From Rhodospirillales bacterium (GTDB taxonomy: Bacteria > Pseudomonadota > Alphaproteobacteria > CACIAM-22H2), in NCBI GenBank assembly GCA_016195145.1, contig JACQAF010000085.1, positions 1-7,086 of the forward strand: a stretch of DNA of 7,086 bases, in the 5' to 3' direction. Both the position numbers and the translations under genes were made by a program. Below the pieces are notes generated by a model, which did no database searches, was not told where the DNA came from, and was given only the letters and a program-made list of their open reading frames with translations. Of this stretch, positions 1 to 6,114 are shown in pieces. Within the stretch, counting starts at the first letter, position 1. Each line of letters starts with the position of its first letter.

Positions 1-1
1 C

Positions 2-1252
2 CTCGCCGCCGACGAGATCGTCGCCTTCGCTCGTCTCTATGGCCGTACCCAACGCAGCTATATCCGCGTCGGTTACGGCTTTTCGCGCGCCCGCAATGGC
101 GCGGCCAGCGTCCATGCCGTGACCTGTCTGCCGACGGTGACCGGCGCCTGGCGACATCGCGGCGGTGGCGCGCTTTACACCAACAGCGCGATCTATCCCC
201 TCGACCGGACGATGATCCAGGGCCTCGACCGGCGCGATCCGTCGATCCGCGCCCTCGACCAGTCGCGCATCGGCCCGATCCTGACCGGCGAGCGGCGCGA
301 TCTCGGCGACGGCCCGCCGGTGACCGCGCTGTTCATCCAGAACACCAATCCAATGGTGGTCGCCCCCGAAACGGTGCGTGTGCGCGACGGCTTCCGGCGC
401 GACGATCTGTTCGTCTGCGTCCACGAGCAGTTCATGACCGATACCGCCGCGATGGCCGACATCGTGCTGCCGGCGACCATGTTCGTCGAACATGACGACA
501 TCTACACCGCCGGCGGCCATCAGTACCTGCAGGTGACCAAGAAGATCGTCGAGCCGCCCGGCGAATGCCAGTCGAATCACGAGGTCCTGTGCGCCCTCGC
601 CCGCCGGCTCGGGGCCGACCATCCCGGCTTCGGCATGAGCGCTTGGGAGCTGATCGACGACATGCTGAAGACCTCGGGCCTGCCGGACGCCGAAACCATG
701 CATGCCGCACACTGGCACGATTGCGGGCTCGATTTCGCGGCGACGCATTTCCTCAACGGCTTCGAGCATCCCGACGGCAAATTCCGCTTCAAGCCCGACT
801 GGCGGGGCATGGGCGAAGCCGGCGCGCGAATGCCCGTCCTGCCCGACCAGATGGCGTTCGACGCGCCCGATACCGAGCATCCGTTCCGTTTGGTCGCGGC
901 GCCGGCCCGTTCCTTCCTCAACTCGACCTTTACCGAGACGCCAGGCTCGCGGGCGCGCGAGAATCGGCCGACCGTTCTTATCCATCCCGAGGACTGCCAA
1001 GCGCTCGGCGTCATTGACGGCGACCGGGTGCGGCTCGGCAACCGGCGGGCTAGCATCGTCGTCCATGCGCGGCCGTTCGACGGCCTGCGGCGCGGCGTGG
1101 TCGTGGTCGAAAGCATCTGGCCGAACGGCGATTTCGAGGAAGGGCTCGGCGTCAACGCGCTGGTCAGCGCCGATCCCGGCCTGCCGCGCGGCGGCGCGGT
1201 GTTTCACGATACGGCGATCTGGATCCGCCCCGCCGGACCGCCGCCGGCCTAG
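2..1252 (+). CDS. Molybdopterin-dependent oxidoreductase, C-terminal part (5' partial)
   Basis: This is the C-terminal 416 residues of a DMSO-reductase-superfamily molybdoenzyme. The frame is open from base 2, with no start in view, and stops at TAG 1250-1252. The motif NTNP (341-352), of the kind that contacts the pterin cofactor, is followed by the hallmark stretch MTDTA...ADIVLPAT (from about 434 to 478) and an HDD shortly after. The last third, from about HPFRLVAA (near 880), is the molybdopterin-dinucleotide-binding beta-barrel domain, ending in GGAVFHDTAIWIR. Whole proteins of this type are usually about 700 residues, so roughly 40% is missing, including any N-terminal [4Fe-4S] site and the Mo-ligand residue. 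Substrate and subfamily (formate dehydrogenase-like, nitrate reductase-like or other) therefore cannot be decided. It converges on the transporter cluster and is not in that operon. A functional link to it is unproven. Confidence 0.93.
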   Translation, partial: LAADEIVAFARLYGRTQRSYIRVGYGFSRARNGAASVHAVTCLPTVTGAWRHRGGGALYTNSAIYPLDRTMIQGLDRRDPSIRALDQSRIGPILTGERRDLGDGPPVTALFIQNTNPMVVAPETVRVRDGFRRDDLFVCVHEQFMTDTAAMADIVLPATMFVEHDDIYTAGGHQYLQVTKKIVEPPGECQSNHEVLCALARRLGADHPGFGMSAWELIDDMLKTSGLPDAETMHAAHWHDCGLDFAATHFLNGFEHPDGKFRFKPDWRGMGEAGARMPVLPDQMAFDAPDTEHPFRLVAAPARSFLNSTFTETPGSRARENRPTVLIHPEDCQALGVIDGDRVRLGNRRASIVVHARPFDGLRRGVVVVESIWPNGDFEEGLGVNALVSADPGLPRGGAVFHDTAIWIRPAGPPPA

Positions 1253-3102
1253 ACCGGCTTGCGCTCGCGGGCGATGAACTGGGCGGTGAACACGGTTGTC
1301 GCCAGGCCGAGACCGCCGAGATCGGTCGCCCAGCCTGGCTTGATCAGCATCAGCGCCGCCGCCACCAGGGCGACACGCTCCCAGATTTTGGCCGGCCGTA
1401 TGAGATAGCCGTGCAGGCCGGCGGCAAGCAACAAGCAGCCAAGCGCGGCGCTGCCTCCGGCTAAAACCGTTTCGCGCCAGTCGCCGATCATCAGCAACGC
1501 CGGCTGATAGACGAACATGAACGGCACGATGAACCCGGCAGCGCCCATCCGGATCGCCGCCCAGCTCGTTTCCCACAGGCCGGACCGCGCCAGCCCGGCA
1601 GCGGCGTAAACGGCGAGCGCCACCGGCGGCGTGATTGCCGACAGCACGGCAAAATAGAGCGCGAACAGATGCGCCGCCGGCTCAACGACGCCGAGCTTGA
1701 TGATCGCCGGCACCAGCAATGCGGTCATGATGATATAGGCCGGCGTCGTTGGCATCCCCATGCCAAGGATGATGCCGGCGATCATGGTCAGGATGAGGGC
1801 GAGCAGAAGGCTTTCCTGCGCGAGATGGGTGACGAATTGGGTAAACACGATGCCGAGGCCGGTAAGCGAGATGACCCCAATGACGATCCCGGCGCAGGCG
1901 CAGGCGAGCGCGACGGCGAGGGTGTTGCGCGCCCCGTCGATCATCGCCTCGATGACATTGCCGAGAGTAACGCTTGCGCGCGTCGCGGCCCGCAGGGCGG
2001 CGACCGGAAAGCACGCCAGCGTGCCGGCGAGCGCCGCGAGCGGGGCGCTGTAGCCCGCGTACATGACGCCGAGAATGACCACGACCGGAATGAACAGGTG
2101 CCCGCGCACCCGCAGAACCTCGGCCAGGCGCGGCAGTTCCGCCCGGTCGACGCCGGCAAGGCCAATCCGCTTGGCCTCGAAATGCACCGCGCCGAAAGCG
2201 GCAACGTAGAAGAGAATTGCCGGCAGCAAGGCCCAGATCGTCACCTGGAGATAGCTCACGCCGAGAAATTCCGCCATGACGAAGGCGGCCGCGCCCATGA
2301 TCGGCGGCATGATCTGCCCGCCAGTCGAGGCGACCGCCTCGACGCTACCGGCGAAGGCGGCGCGAAAGCCTGTGCGCTTCATCAGCGGAATGGTGATCGA
2401 GCCGGTGACCATCACGTTGGCCACCGCGCTGCCCGAGATGGTGCCGAACAGGCTGGAGCTGACCACCGCCACCTTGCCGGGACCGCCGGCCGAATGACCG
2501 GTCAAGGCCATGGCGAAATCCATGAACAGCGCGCCGGTGCCGGTGCGCTCCATGAAGCTACCGAACAGCACGAAGATCATGACGTAGGTCGCCGACACGC
2601 TGAGCGGGATGCCGAAGATGCCCTCGGTGGTCATGAACAGTTGATCGAGAATCCGCATCGGCTCGACTCCGGCGATCGCAATGCCGTAGCCGAGAAATAC
2701 GAAGGCGGTGACCGGCAACGCCATGCCGATGATGCGGCGCGTCCCCTCGACGACGACGAGGATGAGCACGACGGCGAACGTCATGTCGGCGAGGCTAAGG
2801 TCGTCGATGTAATAGATGCGGGTGACGACGTAGTCGTAATTGATGAACAGATAGAGAATCGGCGCCACGCCGGCGACGAGCAACGCATAGTCGAGGAACG
2901 AGGGCGGCTGTCCGGCGCGGGCCGCCTGGCGCGGGAACATCAGAAACACCAGCGACATCGCGAACAGGAGGTGGGTTCCGCGGAAGATGATCGCCTCGGG
3001 CGTGCCGACAGCGATGGCCCACATATGGTAAAGCGACATGGCGATGCCGAGCGCGCCCGTAACCGAACGGACGATGCCAGCGTGGCTCAGATCGAGCTTC
3101 AT
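1249..3102 (-). CDS. TRAP transporter fused permease (TAXI-associated, DctQ-M type)
   Basis: This 617-residue polytopic membrane protein is the permease of a TRAP (ion-gradient-driven) uptake system. It matches the fused class in which the small 4-helix and large 12-helix subunits form one chain. Hydrophobic segments near residues 12-32, 41-57, 70-88 and 104-120 form the small-subunit-like part, and the DctM-like core spans about 125-535. Conserved blocks are TISGSAVANV (221-230), EAVASTGGQIMPP (255-267), GMGMPTTPAY (447-456) and SAITPPVALAVYAA (488-501). Further hydrophobic segments near 545-565 and 577-610 form a C-terminal extension of the sort seen in this class. It lies 82 bases downstream of the binding-protein gene, its presumed partner. 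ATG at 3102-3100 is the first start in this frame after the upstream gene, but no convincing Shine-Dalgarno precedes it. Its TAG stop overlaps the convergent oxidoreductase stop. Substrate is unknown. Confidence 0.95.
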   Translation of the reverse strand: MKLDLSHAGIVRSVTGALGIAMSLYHMWAIAVGTPEAIIFRGTHLLFAMSLVFLMFPRQAARAGQPPSFLDYALLVAGVAPILYLFINYDYVVTRIYYIDDLSLADMTFAVVLILVVVEGTRRIIGMALPVTAFVFLGYGIAIAGVEPMRILDQLFMTTEGIFGIPLSVSATYVMIFVLFGSFMERTGTGALFMDFAMALTGHSAGGPGKVAVVSSSLFGTISGSAVANVMVTGSITIPLMKRTGFRAAFAGSVEAVASTGGQIMPPIMGAAAFVMAEFLGVSYLQVTIWALLPAILFYVAAFGAVHFEAKRIGLAGVDRAELPRLAEVLRVRGHLFIPVVVILGVMYAGYSAPLAALAGTLACFPVAALRAATRASVTLGNVIEAMIDGARNTLAVALACACAGIVIGVISLTGLGIVFTQFVTHLAQESLLLALILTMIAGIILGMGMPTTPAYIIMTALLVPAIIKLGVVEPAAHLFALYFAVLSAITPPVALAVYAAAGLARSGLWETSWAAIRMGAAGFIVPFMFVYQPALLMIGDWRETVLAGGSAALGCLLLAAGLHGYLIRPAKIWERVALVAAALMLIKPGWATDLGGLGLATTVFTAQFIARERKPV

Positions 3103-3150
3103 CGCAATTGACGCATGAATGAACGCCCGGATGGGCTGCGCGGGAAATCG

Positions 3151-3177
3151 CCGGGGCGGCGGCGCACGCCGCCCCGG
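3151..3177 (-). terminator. GC-rich intergenic hairpin between binding-protein and permease genes
   Basis: An 11-bp perfect inverted repeat (CCGGGGCGGCG and its complement CGCCGCCCCGG) flanks a 5-base loop, starting 8 bases past the binding-protein stop codon. Read on the minus strand, it is followed by CGATTTCCCG, which has only three U residues. It is therefore not a canonical intrinsic terminator. It could be a leaky attenuator or an mRNA 3'-end stabiliser that keeps the binding-protein message more abundant than the permease message. The structure is seen directly and the role is inferred. Confidence 0.55.
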
Positions 3178-3184
3178 ACAGGGA

Positions 3185-4138
3185 TTACATCTTGACGCCG
3201 GACTCCTTGTAGAACTTCGCCGCGCCGGGATGGAACGGCACGCCGATATCCTGCGCCATTTCCTGGACCGTCAGCTTGGCCATCGCCTTGTTCACCGCCG
3301 CCATGGCCGAGACGTTGGCCGCCATCGTCTTGGTCATCGTATAGACCGTATCGGTCGGCAGTTTGCAGCCGGCGACGATATGCGTCGCATAGCCGATCAC
3401 CTTCACGTCGCCCGCCTGCTTGGGATAGGTTCCCGCCGGCACGGTGACCAGGTTGTAGCCGGGATTGAGCTTGCGCATCCCGTCGAGATTGCTCGACAGG
3501 TCGAGAAGCTTGATGTCGCGCCCGGCGGCGAGGTCCATGATCGCGCCCGCCGGCACCGTCGTGCCAAGCGAGAAAGCCTGAGCGTGTCCGTCCTTCATCT
3601 GCGAAACCGAATCGGTGTAGGACACGAAGCTGACCTTGACGTCGTTATAGCTGAGCCCGTTCACCTTCAGCAGTTGCTGGGTGATCATCTCGCCGGTGTT
3701 GCCGCGCGGCTGGGTGGTGATCGACTTGCCCTTGAGGTCCTTGATCGAGTTGATCCCGCCATCGGCCGGAACCACGACCTGGAAATATTGCGGATAAAGG
3801 GTCGCGATATTGCACACGTTCTTGTGCGGCGACTTGAACGGCTCGGCCCCCTCGACGGCGTCGACGGTCGTGATGCTGTTGCCGAAACCGATTTCGGCCT
3901 TGCCTTCCTCGATGCCGCGCACATTGGCGATGCCGGCGCCCGGCAGGGCCTGCACCGACACGCCCGGCAGCGCCTTTTCCCACATGTCCTTGAGCGCGCC
4001 GCCCAGCGGCACCCACGAGCCGCCCTGCGGCCCGGTCATCATCCGGTAAGCTTCGGCTGCCGAGGCCGCCGGCGACGCGGCCGCAAGGCCGATGATCGCC
4101 GTTACGCCGAGCAGGGTCGTCATAAAGGTTCGGTTCAT
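3185..4138 (-). CDS. TAXI-family TRAP transporter solute-binding protein
   Basis: This 317-residue periplasmic receptor is for the TRAP permease encoded just downstream. Residues 1-28 form a typical Sec signal peptide: MNRT, a hydrophobic stretch TLLGVTAIIGLAA, then an ASAA cleavage region. The mature protein begins with YRMMTGPQGGSWVPLGGAL (31-49), the glycine-rich opening of TAXI-type receptors. It continues with GAGIANVRGIEEGKAEIGFGNS (67-88) and ends with the family's GVPFHPGAAKFYKESGV block (299-315). The length is normal for the family. Cys109 and Cys258 could form a disulphide (speculative). The start is supported by GGAGG eight bases upstream. TAXI receptors are usually paired with fused permeases, as here. 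The few characterised members bind small carboxylates such as glutamate or 2-oxoglutarate, but the adjacent dehydratase and aldolase hint at a sugar acid instead. The ligand is not readable from sequence. Confidence 0.95.
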   Translation of the reverse strand: MNRTFMTTLLGVTAIIGLAAASPAASAAEAYRMMTGPQGGSWVPLGGALKDMWEKALPGVSVQALPGAGIANVRGIEEGKAEIGFGNSITTVDAVEGAEPFKSPHKNVCNIATLYPQYFQVVVPADGGINSIKDLKGKSITTQPRGNTGEMITQQLLKVNGLSYNDVKVSFVSYTDSVSQMKDGHAQAFSLGTTVPAGAIMDLAAGRDIKLLDLSSNLDGMRKLNPGYNLVTVPAGTYPKQAGDVKVIGYATHIVAGCKLPTDTVYTMTKTMAANVSAMAAVNKAMAKLTVQEMAQDIGVPFHPGAAKFYKESGVKM

Positions 4139-4146
4139 CTGCGTTT

Positions 4147-4151
4147 CCTCC
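4147..4151 (-). promoter_or_regulatory. Shine-Dalgarno for the TAXI binding protein
   Basis: GGAGG (within GGGAGGAAACGCAG) sits eight bases before the ATG at 4138. It fixes that start over an out-of-frame ATG at 4160. It is much stronger than anything in front of the downstream permease gene. Confidence 0.75.
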
Positions 4152-4169
4152 CGCTTTCATCTATTTTCG

Positions 4170-4191
4170 GCCGGCCCCGCGCGGGGCCGGC
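4170..4191. repeat. 22-bp perfect GC palindrome in the leader of the binding-protein gene
   Basis: GCCGGCCCCGC followed directly by its reverse complement GCGGGGCCGGC forms a perfect 22-bp palindrome. As RNA it would give a stem of about 9 bp with a four-base loop. On the minus strand the next bases are CCGAAAATAG and on the plus strand GGATGGGCT. Neither carries a U-run, so it is not a standard terminator in either direction. It lies 32 bases upstream of the binding-protein start, between the dehydratase and transporter genes. It could pause transcription, protect a processed transport mRNA or bind a dimeric protein. Confidence 0.6.
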
Positions 4192-4228
4192 GGATGGGCT
4201 AGTAAACCATATCCGGGCGGCCCGCGTC

Positions 4229-4262
4229 CCATCCGGCTTGGGCCATCCCGTTCGGCCATCCG
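4229..4262 (-). repeat. Three short direct repeats (GGATGG core) in the dehydratase-transporter intergenic region
   Basis: On the minus strand, CGGATGG (4262-4256), GGGATGG (4249-4243) and CGGATGG (4235-4229) recur at spacings of 13 and 14 bases. The 164-base gap between dehydratase and binding protein (4139-4302) also holds the palindrome CCCGGCCGGG (4291-4300) and the 22-bp palindrome at 4170-4191. No convincing -35/-10 pair is visible. The AT-richer stretch ATATGGTTTACTAG (minus strand, about 4212-4199) is the only place resembling a -10 region. Purpose is unknown. The repeats may be chance in GC-rich DNA. Confidence 0.35.
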
Positions 4263-4302
4263 ACATGGGCCTCCCGCCCGAACCCTCGCGCCCGGCCGGG
4301 AT

Positions 4303-6027
4303 TCAGTGGATTTCCGGCTCCGGTACGACACTGCCGCCATGAAGAAAATCGAAATCGCACCCCTTGTCGGCCTGGGTCACATGGCGCGCATGCAACAAGC
4401 CAAAACCGCGGGGATATATCACTTTGGGGGGAATCCACGCCGCGCGCCGCCGGGCAAGCTCGGCGTCGGGCACGCGCAATGTCAGGCCTCGGGCGGGGGT
4501 ATCGAGCTCGATGATGTCGCCGGTCTGAACCAAGCCCAGCGGCCCGCCGATGAAGGATTCCGGCGCAACATGCAGGACGCAGGTGCCATAGCTGGTGCCG
4601 CTCATCCGCGCGTCCGAAATCCGCACCATGTCGCGCACCCCCTGACGCAGCAATTTCTGCGGCACGGGCAGCATGCCCCATTCGGGCATGCCGGGACCGC
4701 CGAGCGGCCCGGCGTTCTGCAACACCAGAACCGATTCAGGCGTCACCGGCAGGTTGGGATCGTCGATGCGCGCCGCCATGTCGTTGTAATCGCGGAACAC
4801 CATCGCCGGCCCGGCATGTTTGAGCAGCTTCGGGTCGGCCGCCGTATGCTTGATCACCGCCCCGTCGGGTGCCAGGTTGCCGCGCAGCACGGCAAGCCCG
4901 CCCTCTTGCGACAGTGGCCGCTCGCGCGGCAGCACGACATCGTCGTTATAAACCTCGGCGCCGTCGATATTGACGCCAAGCGTCTGACCGTTGGCGGTGA
5001 CGCAGCCGAGATGGAGCAGATCGGCGATCCGCGCCATCGCCGCGCGCAGGCCGCCGGCGTAATAGAAATCCTCCATCAGGTACTTGCCCGAGGGGCGGAG
5101 ATTGGCGATCACCGGCGTGCGCCGCGACAGCGCGTCGAACCGGTCGAGATCGAGCTTCGCCCCCGCCCGCCCGGCCATGGCGATGAGATGGATGATCGAG
5201 TTGGTCGAGCCGCCCAGCGCCATGGCGACGGTGACCGCGTTCTCGAAGGCCGCGCCGGTCATGATGTCGGTCGGCTTGAGGTCTTCCCACACCATCTCGA
5301 CGATACGCCGGCCGGCCGCCGTCGCCATGCGCGAATGGTTGGAATCGGCGGCCGGGATCGAGGACGCCCCGGGCAGGGTCATGCCCAGCGCCTCGACCGC
5401 CGAGGCCATGGTCGAGGCCGTGCCCATGGTCATGCACGTGCCGTAGGAGCGCGCGATGCCGTCCTCGATCTCGCCCCAGGCTTCGTCGTCGAGGTTGCCG
5501 GCGCGCTTCTCGGCCCAGTATTTCCACACGTCGCTGCCGCTGCCCAGCACCGCCCCGCGCCAGTTGCCGCGCAGCATCGGCCCCGCCGGCACGAAGATCG
5601 CCGGCAGGTTCATGCTCGCCGCACCCATGATCATCGCCGGCACCGTCTTGTCGCAGCCGCCGAGCAGCACCGCCCCGTCGATCGGGTTGGCGCGCAGCAA
5701 TTCCTCGGTCTCCATCGCCAGAAGGTTGCGATAGAGCATGGTGGTCGGCTTCATCAGCGGTTCGCCGAGCGAGATCGCCGGCAGCTCGACCGGAAACCCG
5801 CCCGCCTGCCATACCCCGCGCTTCACCTCGTCCGCGCGCAGGCGGAAATGGGCGTGGCACGGGTTCATCTCGCTCCAGGTATTGACGATGGCGATGATCG
5901 GCTTGCCGGCGTAATCCTCGCTGGCGAAACCCATCTGCTTGGTCCGCGAGCGATGGCCGAAGGCGCGCAGATTGTCGACGCCGTACCAGCGGTGGCTACG
6001 CAGGTCTTCGGGCTTCTTGCGGCGCAT
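4303..6027 (-). CDS. IlvD/Edd-family dehydratase, likely sugar-acid (aldonate) dehydratase
   Basis: This 574-residue Fe-S and Mg-dependent dehydratase removes water from a 2,3-dihydroxy or sugar acid to give a 2-keto-3-deoxy acid. Cys57 (in NTWSEMNPCH), Cys125 (GGCDKT) and Cys198 (GTCMTM) are at the spacing of the three [2Fe-2S] ligands of L-arabinonate-type dehydratases. Glu89 (SLGEP) and Asp126 fit the Mg ligands, and Lys127 the carbamylated lysine. SGTSYG (476-481) carries the Ser/Thr proposed for catalysis. The length, the N-terminus RSHRWYG and the C-terminal GGSVVPEPEIH also resemble L-arabinonate/D-xylonate dehydratases more than biosynthetic dihydroxy-acid dehydratase (IlvD), though family members overlap in specificity. 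GGAGGAG five bases before ATG 6027 supports the start. It lies 87 bases downstream of the aldolase gene and upstream of a TRAP transporter, which suggests catabolism rather than isoleucine/valine synthesis. The exact substrate is inferred only to class level. Confidence 0.93.
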   Translation of the reverse strand: MRRKKPEDLRSHRWYGVDNLRAFGHRSRTKQMGFASEDYAGKPIIAIVNTWSEMNPCHAHFRLRADEVKRGVWQAGGFPVELPAISLGEPLMKPTTMLYRNLLAMETEELLRANPIDGAVLLGGCDKTVPAMIMGAASMNLPAIFVPAGPMLRGNWRGAVLGSGSDVWKYWAEKRAGNLDDEAWGEIEDGIARSYGTCMTMGTASTMASAVEALGMTLPGASSIPAADSNHSRMATAAGRRIVEMVWEDLKPTDIMTGAAFENAVTVAMALGGSTNSIIHLIAMAGRAGAKLDLDRFDALSRRTPVIANLRPSGKYLMEDFYYAGGLRAAMARIADLLHLGCVTANGQTLGVNIDGAEVYNDDVVLPRERPLSQEGGLAVLRGNLAPDGAVIKHTAADPKLLKHAGPAMVFRDYNDMAARIDDPNLPVTPESVLVLQNAGPLGGPGMPEWGMLPVPQKLLRQGVRDMVRISDARMSGTSYGTCVLHVAPESFIGGPLGLVQTGDIIELDTPARGLTLRVPDAELARRRAAWIPPKVIYPRGFGLLHARHVTQADKGCDFDFLHGGSVVPEPEIH

Positions 6028-6032
6028 GATGG

Positions 6033-6039
6033 CTCCTCC
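6033..6039 (-). promoter_or_regulatory. Strong Shine-Dalgarno for the dehydratase
   Basis: GGAGGAG, followed by CCATC and the ATG at 6027, is a near-perfect ribosome binding site that supports that start. The rest of the 87-base gap to the aldolase stop (6028-6114) shows no hairpin or promoter that I can support, so the two genes are probably co-transcribed. Confidence 0.75.
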
Positions 6040-6114
6040 GGCTGGCCGTTAACGAAGATGGTCGACCGGATGCTTGCGTCCTGTCAATGCTGCCTTCCCG
6101 TGCGCCCGGCCGGC

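Noticed and set aside
1669..3111. 480-codon open frame on the plus strand opposite the permease
   Set aside because: It mirrors the permease codons. The translation is His/Asp/Arg/Gly/Ala-rich with no recognisable domain, as expected for the antisense of a GC-rich membrane protein gene. The permease reading carries all the conserved blocks.
4170..4191. Intrinsic terminator after the dehydratase gene
   Set aside because: The stem is perfect but neither strand has a U-run after it, so a canonical rho-independent terminator is not supported. It is recorded only as a palindrome.
4214..4224. 11-base palindrome CGGGCGGCCCG repeated at 7014-7024 in the other intergenic region
   Set aside because: An inverted copy also occurs inside the aldolase coding sequence (6708-6718), so it is best explained by GC-rich composition.
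3119..4342. 407-codon open frame on the plus strand opposite the TAXI receptor
   Set aside because: The product is His/Arg/Gly-rich and antisense to a receptor with a clear signal peptide and family motifs. It runs through both intergenic hairpins and has no supporting features.
4199..4681. 160-codon minus-strand frame extending past the dehydratase stop
   Set aside because: It starts inside the dehydratase in another frame and is Ala/Arg/Gly-rich. It has no independent ribosome site and no recognisable domain.
4946..5860. 304-codon minus-strand frame inside the dehydratase gene
   Set aside because: It is an Arg/Gly/Ala-rich shifted frame of the dehydratase, a standard GC-rich artefact. The Fe-S motifs are all in the other frame.
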